Shown here: in pieces, positions 37,101-49,100 of the stretch
Layout of the letters: every line of letters starts with the position of its first letter
Numbering within the stretch: the first letter of the stretch is position 1
Origin: Pelecanus crispus
Lineage: Eukaryota; Chordata; Aves; Pelecaniformes; Pelecanidae
Direction of reading: 5' to 3'
NCBI RefSeq assembly: GCF_030463565.1
Contig: NC_134643.1
Location: 2,366,001 to 2,430,000 of the forward strand
Length of the DNA stretch: 64,000 bases
The notes under the pieces: generated by a model
The model's input: only the letters and a program-made list of their open reading frames with translations
Told to the model about the DNA's origin: nothing
Databases searched by the model: none
Program-made: the position numbers and the translations under genes

Positions 37101-40100
37101 GTGCGGGGCCGGGGAGAGGGTTTGGGGGCAGAAGGAGGGGGTCAGGGGCAGGGGTTAGGGGCAGAAATGGGATCGGGGGGCGGGTGAGGGTCCCCGGGAC
37201 CGGGGGGCCGCAGGGTCTCCCTCATCGGCTTCAGGACTTGGGAGGGGAGGGAGCGGCAGCGGTGCCCAGGGGGTTTGGGGTGGATTTGGGGGTGGGGGGG
37301 GCTGGCAGCCAGCCTGGGGCTGGCCCTGAGGGGGTCTGCGGCCCCGACGGGGTGTCCGGCCCCCCTCACAGCTTGGGGGGCAGCCCCAGGCCCCGGGGCT
37401 CCTCATCCAAGTGCCAAGAGGAGCCCCAGTGAGGATCACCGGGCCCTGGCCTTGTTCTGTCACCGTCTGATGGGTTTTGTGGGTGTTTTTGGGGCTGTCT
37501 CTCTCGGCCTGAGTCCAGTCTGGTCCTGTCATGGGCCACTTTGGTATCCTGCCCAGGCGCTGGGGATCTCCCATCTCTGCTGACACACGGACCACCGCAT
37601 CAATCTGGCCCTAAAGCATTCCCACCACCCCTGCTCTCTGATCCCAGCGCCTCATACAAATAACAGCTGAAATCCCAAGGAGAAGACGCGCAGGAGCTGG
37701 CATGGGGTCCCCTGGGACAGCAGGCAGGGCCAAGGGAATGTCGTCCATCTGGAAATGTGATCTTCGGCAGCATCACACGGCTGCAAAGCCAATGTGGTGA
37801 GGGCGAGGAGTCCTTTGTGGCAGTCTGAGTGAAGGTGAATTGCCAGGTTGCAGAGAGAAGAGGGCTGACATTTCGGGTACGTCCGAGCGCTGCGTCACCT
37901 TCCTCACCCTGATGGAGGAAGGCTGGCATGGGTTGGAAAAGGTGATGGTCTGCTGGATTTGTTTTCAGGGCTGGTCAGCAAGCTGTGAAGGGAAAAGAGC
38001 TAGAGCTGACTGGAAAAAAAGTAATGATTGAACTGGTTCTGTGTCTACAATCATAGTAAGTCAGTGTGGAGTTGTATCCCCTGACCATTCAGTCATTTCA
38101 ATCATGCCCAGGCTTTCGAAACTAGTAGTTAAAACCTGCCCTTACTTCCTCCCCACCCATCATCATCCCAGATTGTTAAGAGAAAAAGGGAGTGCAAAAG
38201 AGAGCCTGACTCTGTAAGCCAGCAGTGGAGATACTTGCTTCAAACTGGGAGGCCAGGACGCAGGTACCTCCACACGAGGTTGCACAATCACTCTGCAATC
38301 GCTGGATAAATCAAGTTCCTGGAGGAAGAGACCTTGCATGACGAGTTGTCTTTTGTCTCGGGGATTGCTCTAACCTCTGTCTTTCCTGCCTGGCTTCTGC
38401 TGCAGCATCAGTGAGGGAAGAGGAATGGGCCCCTTCGAGGTGAAGAAAGCTTTGGATCTGGCTTCTTACATTTGCTTGCAAGATGCTTGCAAGACACACC
38501 AGGCTTGCGTTTCTTCCAGCCAGACCTTAAAACAAAAGCGAGCCATTTGGCCCTACTCAAAGGCTGCATTAGGTGTCTATACCCCATTTTGAGCAGGATT
38601 TTGAGCAGCAAATCCTGGAAGTCCAATTGCAAATATCTAAGAAAAGCTGCTTTTATACACAAGCTTCTCTTAAGCATTGCTTCTCATCCACTTTAGAAAT
38701 TCCCCTGTTCCTGATAGCTCAGTTCCTGTGCCCCTCTCTTGCCCTGTTCACCTTTGGTCCCTAAACTGGGGTAACACAGGTTATTTCTTTGGGTCTTGGT
38801 ATTGTCTAGGAGGAAAAAAGTCCCTTTTGGAGATGAATCTTCCCATGACAAGCAAAGTCCTGGTGCAGGGTCGCAGGAAAAGGCAGTGACCAGATAGACA
38901 GTCTAGTGGGGAATAACAAAGGTGATTGGAAGAAATTTGCTCAGGATTTATGAGGAAAGAGTAAAGGAATGAGAACTGTTTAGTCTAGAGATGCCTGAGG
39001 ACAGACAAATGACTTTAAACGTGTGGAGGATGGCTGTAGAGAAGAGGAGATATATTTTTCTGCTGGGCTCTGGAGACAGAACAAGAAATAAGGGGCTTAA
39101 ATTGCTGTGAAAGGGATGTAAAGCAGGCCAAAACCCCAGGTTTGCTCCCTCTCAGTGTAGTGAACTGGGTTCATAAGACAGAGAGCAGGGAAACTCCTCA
39201 TTGGAGGTCTTCAAGAGCAAGTTAAACAAGCCCCTGTCTGAATAACAGAAGGAGGCCTGGGCAGAGCAAGAAACACCATCCAGTTCATCCCATTTCCCCT
39301 GTCTGGAGCAACCCAACCTGTTCTGCTAGTGTCCTTTACTAGTTGTCCCAGGGGGTCTGTCTTTGAGCCATGATGCCAAAGCTCTGTGTGGCGTGTATGT
39401 ACAGGCCTGGTTAGAAAGCCCATGATCTGCTCTTCACCTTCTCAAGCTGTGTCCCTGTGAGGTGCCTTCTCTGTAAAAATGGTTGAGGGTCTGCGTGGTA
39501 GGTCTCAACGGGGTTTCTTCCCTTTATGGTGCAAATGGCGGGGGATGTTCTTCTGCAGGGGCTGTTGAAGGAATTCTCTATGAAACGCGGAGTCTTCTTA
39601 AGTGATGGACAGAAATTTTCCTTGGAGAAGTGATTTGGTTGTGTTGAACTCTGTCTGAATGAGAGTACTGTGCATCAACGTGCCCCAAACTGATGTGCAG
39701 AAATTGGGCTAGTCTGTTTGTGCTCCGCTGATGAGACCGAGAGCCCTGCTTCAGCTGTTTCATCCCACCATCTGCTAGGGCTGCTAGACACTAACAGCCC
39801 AGGCAATTCTGTCCTAGGAGGCAGGGTGACAACTGCATTATGGTGTTTCTACGTTGCTTCTGGAGGACTCTCTACCAGTTGGCTACAGCTAAAGCAGGTT
39901 TTGGTTGATATATCCAGACTTCTTGTCAATTCTTTTAGGTCTATGAGTGTGTTAGGATCGTGAGTCAAAGACATGGGCAGATGCAGCCTGGGTTTTTGTT
40001 TGTTTGTCTTTTTATTATCAGTCAACAAATAACCCTTTACGAATAACGTGAGGTCATATGTACTGCAAGTAACTGAATGCAAGGATCGGTGAATTGGGAG

Positions 40101-43100
40101 GAAACAAAGTTTAGTGCATGGAAACAGTCTTGGTTTATTCCAAGTTTACACTTGCTTTCTGTTCTGTTCTGGTGAGACCTCACCTGGAGCCCTGCATCCA
40201 GCTCTGGAGCCCTCAGCACAAGAAGGACATGGACCTGTTGGAGTGGGTCCAGAGGAGGCCACAAAAATGATCCGAGGGCTGGAGCCCCTCTCCTATGAGG
40301 CCAGGCTGAGAGAGCTGGGGTTGTTCAGCCCGGAGAAGAGAAGGCTGCGGGGAGACCTTATTGTGGCCTTTCAGTGCTTAAAGGGGGCCTATAGGAAGGA
40401 TGGGGGCAATCTTTTTAGCAAGGCCTGTTGTGACAGAACAAGGAATAATGGATTTAAACTAAAGAAGAATAGATTTAGAGTGGTTATAAAGAAGAAATTT
40501 TTTACAATGAGGGTGGTCAAGCACTGGCACAGGTTGCCCAGAGAGGCGGTGGAGGCCCCATCCCTGGAAACATTCCAGGTCAGGTTGGACGGGGCTCTGA
40601 GCAGCCTGCTCTGGTTAAAGCTGTCCCTGCTCACTGCAGGGGTTGGGCTGGATGGCCTCTAAAGGTCCCTTCCCACCCAAAGCATTCTGTGATTCTATGA
40701 TTATAGAAATAAGGTTTACAATCCTGGAGCCTCGCCTCTGTCTCCAGCTCAGTATCTCTTCTCTTCCCCCAAGTAACTTTTGAACCGTTTAACCTCATTG
40801 CACAGCAGGGATTGAATTCTCGTGGACAAATAAGCTCTGAAAAATGTGAAAATCAGCAGGTGGATAGAAGGGAGAGGCTCAGGCTATAGTGCCTGCCCCA
40901 TGGAAAATGCAGAGAGAAGATGGCCTTTCCAGGTGCTGTTTGGTGGCAGCCATGTGCCAGCTCTGCATTAACCAGAGCACTGCTGCTTTTTCTGACATGT
41001 CTGGGGGGCGACACAGGAGATTTTAGAGGAGACCAGACCTTCAGTTCAGCTATCCAGGAGACAGCTCGGTTAGTCCTGTTCTCCAGTGCATCTCGCAGCT
41101 TGCATTCTGCAAAACCGTGTCTAGACCCAGCCTCTTAACTACTTGGGATGGCATGTTGTGTGAGCAAGCTGCATGCTTGTGCAGCAGGGTGGGGATCAGG
41201 ACTCGGCGGCGTGCAGCTTCTCCATCAAGTCCTTGGCTTTGGTTTCTGTCTTGCACTGGAGAAAGGGGAAGTACTTGCTCAAATTCCTCTGTCTCCCGCT
41301 GCAAATAACAGCGAGCTTTCTGATTATCTGACATGTCATGGCCTCCTCTGAGCCCACAGATGACTGTGTGCCTCCCAGGAAATCCTCTCTTGCTCCCTGT
41401 AAGCTTCTTAGGAAGGAGGCAGAGTCTGCAGCAGGCATGTCTGCTAGGAATGGGTGAGTAACATGCAGGGAGGGTTTGTTTAATGTCAGGCTGTTATGGG
41501 CTGTCTTGCCCTTGTGTGTAATTCCTCTTTCCTCAGAATAAACACACAAGGTTGATTTGCTCAAAGGTGGTGTCGCTTCCGCTGCAAAGGTAGCGATAAC
41601 TGCAGTGCTTGGGTCTCTGTGAGGACAAAGATGCTCAGCTAAGAAGGTCTCTTTCAAGGTCAGACACTGTTTTGTGGCTTTTGAGACCTTGTGGAGTTTG
41701 AAAACTTCAGTGCAAAGCATGTATCACATTAGCAAGCTCCCTGGCCTGCCTGCCTGTCCTGGGACAGGCCTGTCCTTTTTGGGCTCCCATGATGAGCTGT
41801 TGAACCTACACCCAACCTTTTGGTATCCAGGAAACGCAGAAGGGCAGAGAGCTAAAGCTTGCTGGGTAAATTGAAGGCAGGTCCAAGCTCGTGTTCACAT
41901 GATCTGGGGATGAGGTACAAGCAGAACCATGGACATGGCGCCTTGCTCTGCAGGCACAGACCTGACCCTTCCCTCATGCAGTGGAAGTAAGGGCTATCGG
42001 AAATCCTGCTGCATTCCTCCTGGGTGGACTCATTGTTTCACCTGGCCTCTAACAAACACAGCAGCTCGTAGGTAAGGAGGGTGCCCTGTCAAAACCACTT
42101 CCCCATGAGAAGGAGGGAGATCCAGCTTCAGTACGGTTGTGTTCGTGCTCGACGTTGCTCATTCGGATCCCATACCCTGGCAGGATGTTATACAGATCTG
42201 TGAGATGCGACCAATTTCCTCTTTTGCTTCCTGACCCAATTCACCACATGCACCATGACGGGGGTGGCTGCTCACTTCCTCTTCAGAAGGCAACAAAGGC
42301 AATGTGAGAACCCGGACAGACAAAGTGGTAAAGCTCCTCCAGGTTGATGTTCACTCTGGGGTTATGAGCTGTTAGCCTCTTTTTATTGGAGCCCAATGCA
42401 GCGTTTGTTCTCCATGGCATTGCTCTTATGCTTGTCTGTCTTCTCCATGCCTGCAGGCAGTTTCCAGGATGTGGGAACATAGTGACATTCTCCCAGTTCC
42501 TATTTATTGCGGTGGAAGGCTTTATCTTCGAAGCCAACTTTGGGAGGAAGAGGCCGGCCATACCAATAAGGTACAGTTGATCTGAACACTTTTGCTAGGC
42601 ACAAATTGACTGGCTATCTATTATCTCAAGAAGTGTTTAATAAAACGGCTTATCTGTTTATCCTGTCTAAATCCCATCCATTCTGCAGCGTTTGTGAAGC
42701 CTCATTGAGAACCTGTCATGCCTGATGAAATACGAACTCGTTTTATCGAGAATTCTTAATAGGAAATTGCCATCACATACTTTCCTGTCCAAGACAGGAC
42801 AGTATTTTGCACAGTTAAGAGTTTGCTGTGTTTGAAGAGCTTACTGTCTCTCTGGGGCTTCTTGCAATGGACGTGGGAGGGAGAGGTTTACTGGAAAGCC
42901 AAATCCACTTTTGCATTTCGCCATCAGGGCTGATCTTGTCCAGGCAGTGGCCTGGCATGTTCATGCTCTCCTCCCTGGCACTCAGTGGCTGAAATGAAGT
43001 GAGGAGGTTTTGTGGGGCTCCTTAGCAGACTGCCTAGCCTGTGGCAAAACAGAGTGCTGTGCTGAGTGCTCGGGACAGAGTCCTCATGACAGAAAGTTGA

Positions 43101-46100
43101 GGGCAAGTTTAGTGCCATTCATAGCTGTGTCACAGTGAGGAACTTCAATTTGTGGAGGCTCTCTAGGTTAGGTGTAGAACCATGGAGGTGTTCAGCCTGG
43201 ATTTGAATAGTTTCTCCTTCTACTCAGGGTAGTGATGCCTGCTGGCAGAAACTGAATCCCCTCAAATCAAGCCTTGTCTTCTGACACTGTCCTGTGGCAA
43301 GAGGGGTCTGGAGGAAGTCCATGCTGGAAGACCTGAGCTGGGGTATCCTCAGTTCCCCTTTGCTTCTGGGATTAGTGCAAGCTGAGCCAGTGCAGGTCAG
43401 CCTGCTTCCTGTTCTAAGGGCTTCCCTGCTACATCCAAAGTGGATTGATGTCCTTGTTAGTCCTTGTCACATACCCAAGAGCTAGGTGGGCTCCTGCTCA
43501 GCTCCAGGCCTTTCCTTGCAACCCATAAGCTGTTCCCAAGGTGTCTCCCAGCATCCCAGAGACGTACATGCACAGCTGTCAGCTGGTTTTTTTGTGTTTG
43601 TGTTTCAGGTACTATTTCATCATGGTGGCCATGTTCTTCACTGTCAGTGTGGTGAATAACTACGCCCTGAACTTAAATATTGCCATGCCGCTGCACATGA
43701 TCTTCAGATCAGTGAGTACTGTCATACTGTCCTTTTCCTCCTCATGTGACATTTCGTCCCATCATCTCTGCAAGCACTGTCCCTGGTGTGTGTCCTGCCA
43801 CCCTCTCTTTCCCTGAGGGCACCGAAAGCCCATGCAAATACTAAACTCCAGCTAACTTGTGGGGAGAGCAACCTTGTTCTGAAGGCTGAGCTCCAGTTCT
43901 CACTTTTACAGTGTTGGTCATTAAATTTCCACTTAATGGACAGACGAGGAAACTGAGGCTCAAACAGGCTTCATATGTCCAAAGGTGATGGGGAAGTAAC
44001 AATGACAAAATCAAGCCCAGACTCTGGCTGTCAGCCCTGGATGGACTGAATTGCTGGCCGAAGGGACCCAGCTTTCCCTTCCACTGCACAGCGGTTCATG
44101 TCTTAGTGTAGGTGTCTGGGTAAACACCCCAGGTGAGAGAGCATGGATTTGGCCTAGTTCCACCTGCACTGTTACTGCATGGGTCTTTGCTTTGGAAAAT
44201 GCTCTTAAAATGTGTCTTCACTTAAATGTAGATGAGTGTCAGGCTAAACCATCTGTTTAAAACCAAAGAAAACGGAGCCCCAGCTGTTGGGGATAACAAA
44301 ATCTGCTGGGCAGATCTGCTGGGTGGGGCTGTTCTCCCATAACACATCATGGGATTGAAATACGTGAAGTCAGGAGAGGTTAAAAAGAAGAAAAGCAGAC
44401 AACACTCTAGGAGACCTGTCCCGCATTAACCATGAGGGATGGTTCTTGTATTGCAGCCTTGCAGTCAGTCTATGGAGCCATACTCCTGTTCCCAGTTAAA
44501 AACACAGCGATTTGGCCACATTCTGGTCTGTAGCACACACCGAGTGTCACAAGTGGGCCAAAAAAGGGGGAGGCCCACCGGCCAGAAGATCTTAGTAGCC
44601 TGTTTGTCCCAGTGTCCTTGTTCCCCAGCCACCCAGCTCAACTTCTCTCCTCCTCCTAGCTGAAGTGAGACTCATACAATCATTTAGGTTGGAAAAGACC
44701 TTTAAGATCATCGACTCCAACTGCAAACCTAACACTGCCCAGTCCACCACTAAACCATGTCCCTAAGCACCACATCTACACGTCTTTTAAATACCTTCAG
44801 GGATGGGGACTCCACTACTTCCCTGGGCAGCCTGTTCCAGTGCTTGATGACCCTTTCCACAAAGAAATTTCTCCTAATATCCAGTCTAAACCTTCCCTGG
44901 CACAACTTGAGGCTTTCCTCTTGTCTCCACCCTGTCAGTCTCCCTGATCCTGTTCTGGCATTTCTGTTGGTGTTTTGGCATTAGTTATATTGAATTTGCG
45001 GCATTTCTCTGGGGCGGGCATCCCAGTCCGGGGAAGTTTGTCATGCTGACCTATTTTGTTTTTCTCCTCTTTCTCTTCTTCCCCAGGGTTCTCTCATAGC
45101 AAGCATGGCTCTAGGTATCATCATTTTGAAGAAAAGGTAAATCACAAGCCTCTTTCTTATATCATCAGGGAATGCTCTGTCATTGACTTAATCCTGACTG
45201 GTGTTTAGTGCCCTCCCCTCTCCTGTTAAATATTCTTGTTTTACTGGTGTGGAAACTGGGGGACACAGGTGTGCCTAGACTAGAGGCTGGAATAGTTCAC
45301 TCTTGTGCATTTCCACCTTCCCTCACTCCTTCATTTAAGGCAAGCATGGACTGAAAAGAGAGATTTTATGTGTGACTGCAACCTTCTGTGTTAGCTCTTT
45401 TCTTTCCTCTTACTTCTGTGAGGCTGGTACTGCTCCTGATGGATGGCTGTACTGGATCTAGCTGGGATAGAGTTAACTTTCTTCGTAGCAGCTCATACAG
45501 TGTTGTGATTGGGATTTGTGGTGAAAACAGTGTTGATAGCACACTGGATGTTTTGGCTGTTGCTGAATGGTGCTTGCACAGTCTGTTTTTCCTGCTCTGC
45601 TCCCCAGCAAGTAGGCTGGGGTGGACAAGAAGGTGAGAGGTGATACGGCTGGGACAGCTGACCCAAAATGGCCAAAGGGATATTCTATGCCATATAATGT
45701 CGTGTGCTGCAATAGAAACCAGGGTAGAGGAAGAAAGGGGTTGGGGGGAGTTGGTTTCCAAGATGGCTGTGCTTATGGTAGGTGGTGAGTGAGTGCTTTT
45801 GCATTGTTTTTGTTGGTGTTTTCCCCCCCTCACCTATTAAACTCTTTAGCTCAACCCACGAGTTTTCTCGTTCTTGCTCTTCTAGTTCTCTCCCCCACTC
45901 CACGAGGTTGGGGGAATGAGCGATTGGCTGTGTAGGTGCTTGGCTGCTGGCTGGGGTCAACCCACCACAGTGGGCAAAGGCATCAGGACAGGAGGGTCCT
46001 CCCAGCTGCTTGGGGTCTGGCTGTGGGACCAATGTGGGCACGTCCCCTGCCACTCCATCGCTATGCTGAGATCTGCGCTGGCTTTGACCTGAGAGGGATC

Positions 46101-49100
46101 CTTTGCCACGGGCAAGGAGATCTTGGTCCAAATGCTTCTTTTTTGTTGCAGTTGGAGTAAGTTGGCCCTCCCTCCCAGCAATGTCCAGTGTTAAGTAATG
46201 TGTATGTGCCCATTATCCCAAGTTCACACGGGTGTAATGAAGCAAAATGCAATATAAGGGAGCAGCAGATGAACGACATGAGGCTGGGCTTGATCACTGA
46301 CATCTGTCTTCTTCCCTGTGCAGATACAGCGTATCTAAATACACGTCCATAGCCCTGGTGTCCCTGGGGATCTTTACCTGCACTTTCATGTCTGCAAAGC
46401 AAGTGGTAAGGATTGGGAAGGGCCCGAGGTCATAGCTGTGAATCCTATTGACGGGAGGCGCTGCTGTCAGCACCTTCATCAGTAATTCCCTTTGCCTGAC
46501 TATTAATGGAGAGACAAAATGTCTCCTAGCTCTGGGTCTGCTCCCCAAAAGCTCTTGTTCCTGGTCTCATTTTCTTGTGGTTTGGAGGGAGGGGATGCAC
46601 ACACATGCACGTGATTGAACTTAATTACAGATGCCTTTTATCCTGTGTTGTTCAGGTTGCTTTCTGCTGAGAATATACCATTATTTTTTTGCCACAGCTA
46701 GAAGCTGTTTTCTCTTGCCCTTACTGCAATGTGTTGCAATTAGGAGCAGGTGAATCTTAAACAAAACTCAGCCATCTTAAATCTTCACCCTTTTTATCCC
46801 AGAAGAGATTGTCAGCTTTCAGGCTAGATTTTTCCAGACCTGTTGTCATCCAGTGTGACTTTCTGTGACCCTTGAAATAAAGTGCCTGTATTTGGAGAAC
46901 AGGAGGGAGTGAAGAAAATCCATGCATAACACCACTTTGGGCTCTTCCTGGGTCAGCACCCACAGCCTGATCTTGTCAACTGAAGACAGAAAAATGGCAT
47001 AAAGTGGTGGTCAAATGAAAATTGGTTGCACTTAATCCAGCTCTGAGAGATTGGAAAGAAGCAGGGCTGTCAAACCTCCCAGTCTCCCATCATTTGATAG
47101 CTATTTATACTCTTAGGGTGTCTGAGGAAGGTCTGTGCTATGTGGCCTTGCTCTGTATTAATCCAGATTAACTGTCAGCAGGCATGGGGTTTTGGTATAG
47201 TATGGACAGTTGTGGCAAAGGTGAGTAATCTAATTTGCCCTAAACCACAGTGAAAGAGAGCTGAGCCAAGTCGTGCTACCTAGAGTTTTACCCTTGGCTA
47301 ACAGCATCTACAGGCCTGGTTTCCTCAGTGTCTTGACCGCAAGCCAGAGCCCTGGTTTTAGGACCTGACTGGGGCTTGGCCAGAGCCCTTGTTCTTTCCT
47401 GCGCACCCACCTCTGAGGTGGGGACAGAGGGGCCTGCCAACGAGCTGCCTGTGGGAGCTTTCTAAGTGGCACTGATTATTTCTGTGGTTGAAGAGTCCGG
47501 TCTCTGGCCAAGCCGGGGCATTTCTTTCAGAAAAGCTACTTTCTGGATCAGACATTTCCACTTTGGCTGGAATCTGGTGCATTCCCTGAAGCAGAGTGGA
47601 AAGCAAAGTGTGTTGTAGTTGCTCCCACTGCTGTTCAGCCAGGGAAGCAGTTTTGGAGAACGTGAGACCTTTGCTTTATGGGCTTGCTTGGAACACAAGA
47701 CGCAAACCAAGAGTGAGGTACAGGCAGGTCCGAATGAGCTGCAGGGACATGGTAGCTCATGGTGACTGTGTTGTGTCTCCCTCCACCAGGCATCTGACTC
47801 CAGCTTACATGAAGAGGATGGACTGCAGGTTTTCTTGTGGTGGCTGCTAGGTATGTGAGTGCCACATCTCCAGCCGACCTTGCTGGGCTCCTGGCAAGAC
47901 TCGGCTCTCTGGTGTCCTTGGCCATGTGGGTTGTGCCAAAGCAAACTGTGGTGGGTGTCCCTGTGCTGAGGTTAAGTTGTGCTGAGCATCTGGTAGGTGT
48001 TGATTTGCAAAGAATGGCGTCTTGTGGCACTCATTAGCTGCTTTGTGCAAGGAGATATGCTTCATTTGGCCAACAAGTTAAATACGGCACGAAGGGGTTT
48101 CTGCAAGGTAGTGGCTCAGTGACAGAATGAGACTGGAGTCATGCACGTTTGCAGATAATCTTCTTGATTTCTCTCTGCAAAAGCAGCCCTACCTGATGTA
48201 TCTGATGCTGTGAGCTATGCTGCAGAGAGGGAGAGGGGCTGTAGCTGGTTCAAGTCTTCATTCAGCACAGTATTTCATGGAGGAGTCTCTACAGTCCGGC
48301 ACTTGTGTCTATTTTTATACCACCAACCCAGATTTATTGGTGGCTTTTCAGGGATACTGGGATTGAGGTGTTGTCAATAGCAGCAAACAACTCTATCCCT
48401 GGTATCATAGAACCACAGAATGCTTTGGGTTGGAAGGGACCTTTAGAGCTCATCTAGCCCAACCCCCCTGCAGTGAGCAGGGACAGCTTTAACCAGATCA
48501 GGGTGCTCAGAGCCGCGTCCAACCTGACCTGGAATGTTTCCAGGGATGGGACCTCCACTGCCTCTCTGGGCAACCTGTGCCAGTGCTTGACCACCCTCAT
48601 TGTAAAAAATTTCTTCCTTATATCCAGTCTAAATCTACCCTCCTTTAGTTTAAATCCATTATTCCTTGTCCTGTCACAACAGGCCTTGCTAAAAAGATTG
48701 CCCCCATCCTTTCTATAGGCCCCCTTTAAGTACTGAAAGGCCACAATAAGGTCTCCCCGCAGCCTTCTCTTCTCCGGGCTGAACAACCCCAACTCTCTCA
48801 GCCTGGCCTCGTAGGAGAGGTGCTCCAGCCCTCGGATCATTTTTGTGGCCTCCTCTGGACCCACTCCAACAGGTCCGTGTCCTTCTTGTGCTGAGGGCTC
48901 CAGAGCTGGATGCAGTACTCCTGGTGAGGTCTCACCAGAGCAGAGCAGAGGGGCAGAATCCCCTCCCTCGAGCTGCTGGCCACGCTTCTTTTGATGCAGC
49001 CCAGGATTCGGTATCCCGCCAACAATGTTATCCCACCAACATTGCTTGCCAGAGCTGAGTCTCTTTTTAAAGAGATGATCTTTTCAGAAGTCTCTTGGCA

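Larger units (their letters stand above)
36640..37340 (+). promoter_or_regulatory. SLC35B4: CpG-island promoter of SLC35B4
   Basis: The stretch is very GC- and CpG-rich compared with surrounding DNA and covers exon 1. No TATA box is placed convincingly. CATGGCGG at about 36759 resembles a YY1 site. The transcription start is not fixed by sequence, but the 5' UTR probably begins between about 36860 and 37000. Confidence 0.85.
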
